Shown: in pieces, positions 55,177 through 64,000 of the stretch
How positions within the stretch are numbered: the first letter of the stretch is position 1
How the letters are laid out: each line of letters starts with the position of its first letter
Assembly (NCBI GenBank): GCA_014529385.2
Contig: CM043964.1
Coordinates: 2,024,997 to 2,088,996, forward strand
DNA length: 64,000 nt
From: Adiantum capillus-veneris
Taxonomy: Eukaryota > Streptophyta > Polypodiopsida > Polypodiales > Pteridaceae
Direction: 5' to 3'
The notes under the pieces: model-generated
The model's input: only the letters and a program-made list of their open reading frames with translations
What the model was told of the DNA's origin: nothing
Databases searched by the model: none
Position numbers and translations under genes: made by a program

Positions 55177-56131
55177 ATGCATCTATGCATGCTCCAAAAT
55201 TGGTTTGAAGCAAAACGGACATCATTTGCCAGCAATTCAGACACAGGGCATGTTAGAGCGGAAGTTGTGGAATTTTCTAACTTTGAAATTGTACTCCTAA
55301 TAGGTGCAATGAAAGCTGCTGAAAAAGTAAAGAAGAGAAAGACCCAAAAAGAAAAGTTGCAAGAGTTGCCACCATATCAGTTGAAGCCCAGTTCTATGAA
55401 AACGGCCAAAGTAACCTACCTATCAAAAGAATAGCTTGAGAAGCACAACACCACAGTCTTCACTGGCAGATTCAAAAGTGAAGATGGAAGTCAGGTGGAA
55501 TTGCAAATGCTACCGAAGGAAGTCTTTGATGTAGCAGCTAAGCTAGCTACAAAAGCCAATAGGAGGTTGGGACTTTGAGCATTTTATGATCAAGAATCAT
55601 GCGGAGTATACTTCCAAAGGGCTTAAGAACTACTATCAAGGATTAAAGAGGATGGATCTGCCCAGATCACAGATCAACAAGGACAGAAAGTCGAGGTAGT
55701 CATCAACAAAAAAGACATAGTGGATGAAGCACTAAAGCTACCCACTGAAGGTATGAGCCAGAGATAGGAAAACAGCTAGAACATTCACAAAGAGTACATC
55801 TGCCATCACCTTATTCGACCTTATGCTAAAGCAAGTAGAGTATTCCGCCCGCCTGTACCACCAGCACTTCCACTTCCTTTCCAAGAAACCACCAAGGTAC
55901 ACTATTCCAAATCATGCTATTGCAACCACCTTTATGCAAGTATTGAAGTCATCAACTAGACAATCAATAGATTATGCTCAATATGTGCTCACAACACTCA
56001 AGAGAACAAAGAAGGAAGAAAAATTCACATATTTAGGAGCTCAAGAAGTCTTAACCCAAATTGTATACCATACCATTGGGATTGCCGATAACTTTCCACC
56101 AGCCCCAGATCTCGGGGGGTGCACTATGTAA
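55177..56131 (+). pseudogene. decayed element frame, part 1 (lysine-rich, unknown)
   Basis: The frame at 55177-55434 (RAEVVEFSNFEIVLLIGAM, then KVKKRKTQKEKLQELPPYQL) continues through stops as FKSEDGSQVELQMLPKEVFD. A shifted frame at 55823-56131 gives YSARLYHQHFHFLSKKPPRY and FTYLGAQEVLTQIVYHTIGI. The mixture resembles gag or coat-like regions of decayed retroelements, but I cannot name a family. At least four breaks are present. Confidence 0.3.
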
Positions 56132-56344
56132 TCATGTTAATGTATAATGTGAGTTCAAAAGGAGGGGTTTTAAAATGCAAAAATTTTAGGCAATTTAATA
56201 GAGACACATTAAATTAAGGGTTTTAATATTCAATTTTGGAAAAAAATCCTAAAATAAGGGGTCATTTAATTCATTCAGACATGTTAAAAGAGGGGTTTTT
56301 TTAATACCCCACAAATGCATGTTATATAGGGGGTCACTAATCGA

Positions 56345-57600
56345 TGAACCCCTCGAGCCCCAAATCAGAACACATGGATAATCACATCTCAGCCCTCTCC
56401 ACGAGCCACAAGATCAAAGAAGAAAGGGATTTGTAAGTCAGATGAAGAGTCAGCGGAAAGCTCACTTGAAGTCCATAGCAGTGAAGAAATTTCGGACAAT
56501 GAAGAAAAAAGGCCAAGAAGGGAAGAGATGAAAGAAAGGTAGTGGTCGCCCATCAAGAAGAGCCTCCACAAAAGAAGGCGAGGTTCAAAAGAGAAAAAGA
56601 AGCTTATGAACAAAGTCGCCAAGCTACAGGCCAGACTCTAGATCAAGGGTCCTTGAACCAAAAACCCTGAAAAGAAGATCCAAGAAGATCCAAAAGACAT
56701 GTTAGAAAGGGATGTATGTGAAAGTTGAATCCCTGAAGATGCCAAAGAAAAGCATGAGAAGAGTCAACTGCTCAACAACCACAGCAAGAAAAAACAGGGA
56801 AACCAACTAAAACACATCAGGAATGGGAGGACATGTCTCCAAGACCATCCTCACCCAATATCAAACAAGAAGATCAGCCTCTTCCTAGTCCAAGCCCTTC
56901 ATTAACTAACCAATCAGATAAAATCACATAAATAAAAGGAGGTGAGAAAAAAGAGAAGGAACCCAATCAAGAACAGCCAAAAGAAACAACCCAAGATGAG
57001 GCTGGACCTTCCAAAGAGCCTCAAGTAGAATCCGAAAAATGGGGAAAAACGAATGAATTTATCACTCAAGTCAACGAATATGCAAAGAAAATGCAGCTAA
57101 ACTACTCAGTCAATACAAAAACTCCAGGTACAGTAGCGGACAGCAGCTCTTAGCCACAGTGCTAAAGCTTGATTACTTGAACAAGTGATTGATGCACTCC
57201 AAGGTGAGCTTGAAGATAGAATGAATATCATTGAAAATCTTCAAGGCCAAATCAAAGAGCTCAAGAGCGAAGCAGAACAACATCAACACGTCAAGGAAAA
57301 AAAACAAAAGTTAATGGAAAATTTAGAGGAACTCCTCACAAAGCTAACGGATGCCTGTAAAAGCAGCTAATTGAAGTGACAAATGAACTTATGAGCACTA
57401 CTTAGTCAGTACAAAAACTCCAGGTACAAGTGAATGTAGAAAATGTTTCTTTATAATACTCAGAGCAGAGAATCAATAACCAAGCGGCATTTCTAAAGTA
57501 AGTAAGGAAACATCCAGCAGTAGCTTCACTCAAAGGGACTGATGAAGTTTACAAAACTTTAGAAAAGAAAAACAAAGAATTGGAACTCTATCGAAGACAA
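56345..57600 (+). pseudogene. decayed element frame, part 2 (charged linker and coiled coil)
   Basis: Translation gives Pro/Ser/Lys/Glu-rich stretches such as DMSPRPSSPNIKQEDQPLP and PNQEQPKETTQDEAGPSKEP. A coiled coil follows at 57185-57370 (LQGELEDRMNIIENLQGQIK). Stops are frequent. GTCA/GTACAAAAACTCCAGGTACA recurs near 57112 and 57411, so the coiled-coil segment was partly duplicated (about 300-bp period). Probably the tail of the same protein as at 55177. Confidence 0.35.
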
Positions 57601-57840
57601 TGATGTCGACGACGGGTACTGCTAGTCTATGTCGACGACGATGATCTCGACGACAACGACGATGTTGACTGTGACGATGAAGATGATGGTGTCTTCGTCA
57701 AGTCCGGGACTGCGATGACAATGACGATGACGAAGGTGTCGTCCTCAAGATAGGGATCTACGATGACGATGGTGATGGTGCCGTCATCAAGATAGGGACT
57801 TCGACGACGACGACGATGGTGTTGACGACGACGGCCTCAA
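57601..57840. repeat. GAC/GAT trinucleotide-rich tract
   Basis: About 240 bp of imperfect GACGACGAT, broken by TCAAGATAGGGA-type words at about 60-bp spacing. One frame would be poly-Asp, but no gene is attached. Confidence 0.85.
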
Positions 57841-58296
57841 GGCTGAAAACTGGAAACGTTGGGCTGTCTGCTGAAATCTAAAAATGCCAGGCTGATTTGG
57901 GTCTTCTTCTTCTTGAGAAAACGCTAGGGCTCCTGTTGAGGTGCTACCTGCTGGGTGCCTGCCTCCTTGTGTCCCTGCTTCTTCTGCTTCTATTGAGTGC
58001 CCAATGGGTTTCTTTTATAGATCTTTAGCAATTTTCTCTACCTACTTTTACAACAAACTTACAAAAATGATTTCAAAAGTCACTTTCAATAAAATGACTT
58101 ATAAGAGGTGGTTCACGCGGTAAAATGCATGCATGATGAAATGAATGTTCTTGTGCAAGAGAGGGTATGCAAGTGTGGTTGGCCTGGACATGCACGTCCT
58201 GCTAGAGGCTCACAAAGGTGTCAGGCTCAGTCCTAAGCTAAAACTCATGCTGACTATGGCAGAAGCGTGTCCACATGGCGCAAGTGAAGTGCGCAC

Positions 58297-58297
<1 letters not shown>
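57841..58297. other. no gene recognised
   Basis: Contains TTTCTTTTATAGATC and a CTTCTTCTTCTTG run, reminiscent of a retroelement promoter/LTR, but no boundaries are visible. Confidence 0.35.

Positions 58298-58380
<83 letters not shown>
58298..58380. repeat. (TC)n microsatellite, about 82 bp
   Basis: Uninterrupted CT run. Confidence 0.97.
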
Positions 58381-58384
<4 letters not shown>

Positions 58385-58876
58385 CTCTCTCTACATTTTT
58401 CTCTGTACTTTTATTAAGTTTTTTAAATTGTTGTTTTTTCCCTTTTTTAAAACTAAATATACTCTTTTTTTTTAGTTTTTAAACTAAATCTAAATCATTT
58501 TCTTTTAAGTTTTTTTAGCTAAACTTACTTATATCACTAACTTAGTTAATTAAAACTCAAACTCACTTACATTTTTCTTCTCTCTCTTTTCCTCTCCCTC
58601 TCTCCTACATTTATTACACAAACACTCTTTCCTCCCTCCACACTCTAATTACTCATACACACTAATCACACAAACCTCCCTCTCAATTCCTCTCTCTTTC
58701 ACAAATCGATTTCGATCAACAAAAAAATGCATCATACAAGTAAATCAATGAAACTAATCGACCGGTGGGCAAAGAAACGGACGCATAATGAAAACGGTGA
58801 GGATTTATCTCTATCTATGTGTGTATGTGTGTGCATTCCAAGCAATGTGTGTGTGTTTGTGCGCATTTCAAGCATA
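58381..58876. other. T-rich and CT-rich non-coding DNA
   Basis: No gene. Short (TG)n pieces at 58817-58860. Confidence 0.5.

Positions 58877-58915
<39 letters not shown>
58877..58915 (+). repeat. 39-bp homopolymeric G tract
   Basis: G from 58877 to 58915 without interruption. Capable in principle of G-quadruplex formation; length may be inexact in the assembly. Confidence 0.9.
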
Positions 58916-58916
<1 letters not shown>

Positions 58917-59029
58917 ACCAACCTTGATACACTTCTTGCGGTCGAGCATTTGAGTGTGCTACCTCATCCTCCCACCGTTGCACCCTAGCTCCAACAAAGA
59001 TCCGTCAAATGCTTCTTCTTCGAAGTAGG

Positions 59030-59144
<115 letters not shown>

Positions 59145-59406
59145 TGTGTTTTAGTTATTTACTCATATTACCCAGAGACAAACATATACATTTCAAAGAC
59201 CAAGGTACCCAGATAAATACAAGGTTATTGTACAAAAAGAACATAGATAGCAACCAAAAAACTGAACCAAAGAGAGTAAGCCCTCACCTGCACCCATAGA
59301 AACAACACAACATTCTGTTAGCATTGGCTCTGTATGCAGATGATGCATGGGCATCCTAGTTCTTATCCATGTCACAAAGGTACAACTTTTTTGTGCAAGT
59401 GAGCTT
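59145..59406 (+). repeat. dispersed 262-bp repeat, copy 1
   Basis: From GTTTTAGTTATTTACTC to TTTTGTGCAAGTGAGCTT. About 97% identical to 61885-62147 and, like it, starts right after a (TG)n tract. Confidence 0.9.
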
Positions 59407-60342
59407 TATGAAACACTATGAATTACGAAAACTCCAAATCTATCTCCAGTCCCTGTCAGTCTCAGAGTTTCAAGAAGCTTACTTTTAGCATTTGTTTTAC
59501 AGATTATTAACGATTTAAGCAATTCTATCAAAAATCGGACAGCATTTTGTTTGTATTTTTAGCTATTTTTCAAAAAAATCCAGCAATCGCCATCTCCAAG
59601 GAGACCCTCTACGGGAGGTTAAAGACATTCAAAGACATAGCTGTTATTTCTTATTCTCATAACCTGCCAAAAAACTTCATAATTCACCAGCTTCAAGCAA
59701 TACTTCAAGGTAAGTGTAACTTCCACTTTAATGGCAACCAAAATATATTGACTAATATTTAACCCGTACTTAATGCGACTTCATTGTGTTGCAAGTTCCC
59801 CACTTATTTGCTTAAAACCATACCACAAGCTCAAGTATTTCCATATGCCAAGGTAGCACAAAAAGATACCATTGCATGTTTATCAGTCTTATTCCCTTTT
59901 TGTCATACCTCTTAATCCAACCTAGATCAAATTTTAGGCCAAAAACAACTTTTTCTTACTTATTGCAACACAGACAATAATTGTCATCAAACCAATATTA
60001 ACTAGCATCTAATTATGATAAAAGATCAAGTGGTATATTTGAATTTTACATAAGAAATTGACAACTTTGAAACCAAACACCTAATTATGTATGTTAATGT
60101 TTATGAATATTAATAAACCATAACCATTTCTAAGTAGGTGCAACAGCACCTACGTGTTGTTCCATAGCTTTGTCGTATTGTGGACGTCACCATCCATCCA
60201 TATCACTTGCATCATATCAGTGTTGAAGAGTACGCATCTGAGAATCATCGTTCCACTAATTGGTAGCAAAAATTGATGAGCGTGGGATTACCTCACACCG
60301 CTAATCCTTGATCTGGAAAGAGTGTGAAACTTTCAAAGGGTG

Positions 60343-60344
<2 letters not shown>
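59407..60344. other. no gene recognised
   Basis: AT-rich. A 71-codon frame (59547-59762, SKETLYGRLKTFKDIAVISY) matches nothing known to me. Confidence 0.4.
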
Positions 60345-60426
<82 letters not shown>

Positions 60427-60459
60427 TTTGTGTGTGTGTGTCTTTGTGTGTGTGTGTGT

Positions 60460-60490
<31 letters not shown>
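60345..60490. repeat. (TG)n microsatellite with CTT interruptions
   Basis: TG run broken by TCTTTG twice and by one A. Confidence 0.97.
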
Positions 60491-60607
60491 AAATGGTTTG
60501 AAAGGCCAAGAGGCTTACTCAATTAGTTCAGCGAGGTCGACAACAGTACAGCTGAAAACCTGCTTGTATCCCAGAATCACTATCGAATAGACTGAAACCC
60601 ACTCAAC

Positions 60608-60728
<121 letters not shown>

Positions 60729-60896
60729 ATGCCCCTATGCACTGAGACCAATACCTGATCAAGTAGAGACTCCAATATGTTGAGAACGAAGTAGATAGCG
60801 ATATAAGATACCATGAGTCATTTACACTTACTATAAGCAGACAGTTTCCCATGCTTTCATGGCAATTATTCGAGAACAGAAAAAATGAGATGCATC

Positions 60897-60898
<2 letters not shown>

Positions 60899-60969
<71 letters not shown>
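60899..60969. repeat. (TG)n microsatellite, about 71 bp
   Basis: Uninterrupted. Confidence 0.97.
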
Positions 60970-60970
<1 letters not shown>

Positions 60971-61097
60971 GAGATGTATCACCTGGGCGGCAGTAAAGCA
61001 TCACGAGGGTATGTATCTGCTTGAATAGAAAACGCTCCATGCTGGGGTGCATAGACGTCTGCACTGCCATAAGCTTACACACTAGGAGCTCCTCAAG

Positions 61098-61102
<5 letters not shown>

Positions 61103-61150
<48 letters not shown>
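61103..61150. repeat. (AG)n microsatellite, about 48 bp
   Basis: Uninterrupted. Confidence 0.97.
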
Positions 61151-61152
<2 letters not shown>

Positions 61153-61884
61153 GCATGACTCGTGTCTGGGTGAAGCCGAAGACGCAATGAAAGCAAGTGC
61201 TCAGAGAAAAAAAAACCCGAGCCCCATTCTTCTGAGAGCGCAGTAGAGAGAAGGCCCAATATTCTACTATTGAGAACAAAAGCAAGGGGCCACCTCGTAT
61301 ATGGCCCGCGAATATATGCTCCTGAGTCCTCATGTTGAGAGTGTAGATAAGGGATAAGGGATAACGAGCCAATGAAAGGGGACCAGATGCATATGAATCA
61401 ATTGATTAGCTCCAAGGTTCTTGAGCATGCAATGTGAGTTTACTACATTAGTGAAAATGTGTGTGTGTGTGAGAGAGAGAGTGAGTGTGTGAGTCTGTTT
61501 CTAGGCATCCAAATATAAAGGCCTCTGCCTCCAATAACAAAAGGATTTCACTTCTAGAAAAGGAAGGTCAATCTTGATCAACCCATGTGTGCATGTATTC
61601 CTTCACTTATGGATATCCAAGTTAGGCTTGCCTAGGAGTTTATTAGGTCAAGTCTATGACCCGCTCAAAAGATGATAGTGTTGCCAGAGGCCGCTCTGAA
61701 AAATGTAAGCAGGCATCCGTGTGCGAGATTGCAATCAGTGGTGGGTAAGGAGATCAAATAGTACCACTATGTTGTGTGGTCAGGATACCCATGGTATCAT
61801 ATGTAGACGAGGGTTTACTACGGCAAGAAGTATGTGTGTACGAGTTAATATAATACATTCCAAGTGATAATGTGTGTGTGTGTG
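61151..61884. other. no gene recognised
   Basis: Mixed DNA with short (TG)n/(GA)n tracts at 61458-61496 and 61871-61889. Confidence 0.45.
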
Positions 61885-62147
61885 TGTGTTTTAGTTATTT
61901 ACTCATATTACCCACAGACAAACATATACATGTTCAAAGACCAAGGTACCCAGATAAATACAAGGTTATTGTACAAAAAGAACTTCGATAGCAACCAAAA
62001 AACTGAACCAAAGAGAGTAAGCCCTCACCTGCACCCATAGAAACAACACAACATTCTGTTAGCATTGGCTTTGTATGCAAGTGATGCATGGGCATCCTAG
62101 TTCTTATCCATGTCACAAAGGTACAACTTTTTTGTGCAAGTGAACTT
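61885..62147 (+). repeat. dispersed 262-bp repeat, copy 2
   Basis: Second copy of 59145-59406, displaced by about 2,740 bp. Differences include CAGAGA/CACAGA, ACATTTC/ACATGTTC, ACATAGA/ACTTCGA and GCAGATG/GCAAGTG. Confidence 0.9.
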
Positions 62148-62160
62148 ATCATTGAAAGAG

Positions 62161-62748
62161 TGTTAACCCTCACAGCTCACGGACACCATATCACCTATGA
62201 TGGACATTGTATTATTTACTTGGTAGAGTCAGGTACCGGGCTTGTCGGTCCAATAGGAAAAGGGTAAGAGTGATCACCGATGAGAGGCGCACTCTAACTG
62301 GAACATTCAAGGGATTAGTTGGCTAAGCATGGGCGCCCAAGTGTGAATGGGCCGAGCTCATATAAAAGTCAACTAAACCTAAAATTCACTCATTCTTTCA
62401 TTTGTGCAATAGAAGAGTGCTCTTGCTCCATCTCCATCTTCTTCTTCTTCATCTCCTTGTGTGTGTGTGTATGTGTGAGAGAGAGAGGGAGAGAGAAAGA
62501 GAGTGTGTGTGATCGAGCATTGCGACGGCGGCACGACGGCAGCGAGGCGGTTGAGCACGGCGTAGCGGCGTCTCCTTCTTCTTCGCGGCGAGGAATCCTC
62601 CACGAAGCAAGCGTAGAGCGGTGAGCGACACACCATCGCCTTCTTTGAGCTTACTAGTTTAGGCTTGTTGTGTGCTTGGGGCCATTTGTGGCTCGCACAC
62701 GGTGTATCGGCAAGTTCCTTGCATTGACACGTGCGACATAAGTGCACA
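62161..62748 (+). repeat. putative 5' LTR of a gypsy-like element entering the window end
   Basis: From TGTTAACCCTCAC to AAGTGCACA (TG...CA ends, 588 bp). It contains a TATA-like CATATAAAAG at about 62359 and then (TG)n and a GC-rich transcribed leader, the usual promoter layout of plant LTRs. The partner LTR is outside the window, so the left border is inferred from the TG and the primer site position. Confidence 0.55.
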
Positions 62749-62752
62749 TTTT

Positions 62753-62770
62753 TGGCACCGCTGTGGGGGA
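62753..62770 (+). other. primer-like site, Asp-tRNA type
   Basis: TGGCACCGCTGTGGGGGA, preceded by TTTT, resembles the plant Tat/Athila site TGGCGCCGTTGCCGGGGA with several changes. It lies 4 bp after the putative LTR end. Confidence 0.6.
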
Positions 62771-63523
62771 ATGCCATACATTAAGCTCGAGTAGCACTTT
62801 GTGCTTCTCCGTGGTGCAATTTCTATTGTAGGAAAGGTAGGGAAGGAGTGTGTGTGTGTTGAGAAGAGGGATTTGGTGTTATACTGTGTGTTTTTTTGGT
62901 TAATGGAGTTTTCAAAGGTACTGTGTTTATTCTCTGTGTATTAAAGTTGTTAGTTTTCTTTGTTAATGGAGTTTTCAAAGGTACTATGTTTATTCTCTGT
63001 GTATTAAGGTAGTTAGTTTTCTATGTACATTAAGTAGGAAGTAGATTTGTGAGAGTTAATAGAGTGTGTTAGTGTGTAACAGTAGGTGTATTAATTAGAA
63101 GTAAGTAGATAGAGTGTGTGTGTGCTCTCGCGCAGGCCGCGGTGACCTAATCCTTTAAAAAATAATAATAATTTTTTAAAAAAAATTAAAGGTAGGACCG
63201 AGATCCAGAATATCTCTTAGACCCAAGCCCAAGCTCACGCTCAGGCCTAGGCCTCAGTCGCCTTTTAAAAAAATGAATTTTACCTTCACACGTAGCTAAA
63301 AATCAATTTTTTGAGGACCAACGGAACTTTAGATGCCCAAAAATTGTGTTGTAAAGCACACAACGACCCTCTAAGTGATACGCTCGTTTTGAGCTATCAC
63401 ACACTTTAATATAAAAAAAAGATTATTCAAAACGTAAAAAATACGAGTGAAAACGAACACTTAAAAAAGGTAAGCGGTTAACCTCGAGGTTATTTGCCGA
63501 TGTTTGTAGGGTGTCGAAGGCAC
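62771..63523 (+). other. retroelement leader, no gene
   Basis: Contains a near-exact 63-bp tandem (GGTTAATGGAGTTTTCAAAG, then TTATTCTCTGTGTATTAA) at about 62899-63030. No coding region. Confidence 0.5.
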
Positions 63524-64000
63524 ATGCATCTGCGCTCTGATCGTGTGCTAGAGACAAGGCAACTAGAGAGAATTTTGACTTACGCGAGTTCTCAATATCC
63601 ACCTACTTTAGGTTCCGGGCCCTCAGCGGGGACCCAAGGTAGTACAAACCAAGACGCGAACATAGCGGCTAGTGACTCTTCCTCTGACTACGACGTCATG
63701 GAGGGTTTCCCAATGCCTAATCCTGATAGCTCAAGCCAAGACATGCATGCCATGGGTCCTCGGTCCAGGCCGAGTGTGCTTAGCCGCCTGAAGGAAACCT
63801 TTAGTAGAGCCACTCGCTCCAAACATGGAGCTAATGATGTAAATGAGTGGGGTGGGAAAGTAAATTCTCCATTCGTGACAAACGTAGACCCTATACCGTT
63901 AGAGAATGTCCACGTGAATACTTCATTCACTGCACCTCCTGACTCTTCAGAGTTATTTCCCTCCGAGGTCATATTACCCGATGGTAGAAGCCTTGCCGAA
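63524..64000 (+). CDS. gag-position frame of the gypsy-like element, partial (runs off the window)
   Basis: From ATG 63524 the frame is open for 159 codons to the last base. It begins MHLRSDRVLETRQLERIL, similar to the LRSGR-type start of plant Tat/Athila-like gag proteins. It continues with a Ser/Pro-rich low-structure region (DSSSDYDVMEGFPMPNPDSS, then SRLKETFSRATRSK). No capsid domain is reached. An acceptor-like TTTGTAG lies 15 bp upstream, so the true start could be in an earlier exon. It is the least damaged retroelement frame in the window. Identity is inferred from the upstream LTR and primer site. Confidence 0.5.
   Translation, partial: MHLRSDRVLETRQLERILTYASSQYPPTLGSGPSAGTQGSTNQDANIAASDSSSDYDVMEGFPMPNPDSSSQDMHAMGPRSRPSVLSRLKETFSRATRSKHGANDVNEWGGKVNSPFVTNVDPIPLENVHVNTSFTAPPDSSELFPSEVILPDGRSLAE

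Noticed and set aside
57601-57840. Poly-Asp coding region
   Set aside because: No extended gene context; an imperfect trinucleotide tract explains it.
59320-59360. LLALALYADDAWAS, a YADD-like reverse transcriptase motif in repeat copy 1
   Set aside because: Only about 15 codons fit, a stop follows at once, no other RT motif is nearby in any frame, and copy 2 has YASD. Probably chance.

Overview
The window looks like a repeat-dense intergenic stretch of a large land-plant nuclear genome. It carries plant-type LINEs with a DUF4283 ORF1 and a zf-RVT tail, Ty3/gypsy elements with initiator-Met and Asp-like tRNA primer sites, copia-type elements with 155-bp LTRs, a CACTA element, a hAT remnant with BED and DUF659 regions, spliced genes and long (TC)n and (TG)n tracts. 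The piggyBac element and the abundant (TG)n make me lean to a non-flowering plant (fern, lycophyte or bryophyte), but that is inference. Almost nothing here looks like an intact host gene; a GC-rich BTB/POZ reading frame at about 14.65 kb is the best candidate.

Layout. 1-1.02 kb: degenerate TTTGGTACTT-rich DNA with one orphan frame. 1.04-14.42 kb: one LINE with a 10-bp target-site duplication and a short A tail. It is split by a 7.3-kb Ty3/gypsy chromovirus at 3.04-10.38 kb, which has 5-bp duplications, two LTRs, a primer site and a polypurine tract. 14.6-15.4 kb: BTB gene. 16.8-21.6 kb: two 99% identical 0.88-kb copies of an unknown element around a minus-strand short-LTR element with tandem arrays. 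22.1-25.4 kb: a complete non-autonomous copia-type element with 155-bp LTRs on the minus strand. 26.3-29.5 kb: an array of two alternating repeat types. 29.7-32.1 kb: a decayed protein-kinase gene followed by a second unknown gene. 32.2-34.1 kb: a hAT transposase remnant on the minus strand, split by a 1.3-kb piggyBac-family element. 35.46 kb: a solo short LTR with a 5-bp duplication. 36.6-42.7 kb: an AT-rich spliced module with a PIF1-like helicase and a GIY-YIG nuclease, interrupted by a 2.04-kb CACTA element exactly at a splice acceptor. 42.9-50.6 kb: a minus-strand gypsy-like leader and first gene, split by a 5.9-kb piggyBac transposon with a nearly open transposase. 55.2-57.6 kb: a decayed gag-like frame. 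58.3-62.5 kb: microsatellite-rich DNA with a 39-bp G run. 62.16 kb to the end: the 5' part of another LTR retrotransposon, whose first frame runs off the window.

How the parts relate. The autonomous piggyBac element (43.77-49.68 kb) and the 1.3-kb element at 32.75 kb share terminal inverted repeats and TTAA targets, so the large one is a plausible past source of transposase for the small one. The short-LTR copia family appears at least three times (19.4, 22.1-25.4 and 35.5 kb). Insertion order can be read from nesting: LINE before gypsy, hAT before the small piggyBac element, minus-strand gypsy before the large piggyBac element, and helicase module before CACTA. All domain calls were made by eye from translations; no database search was possible.
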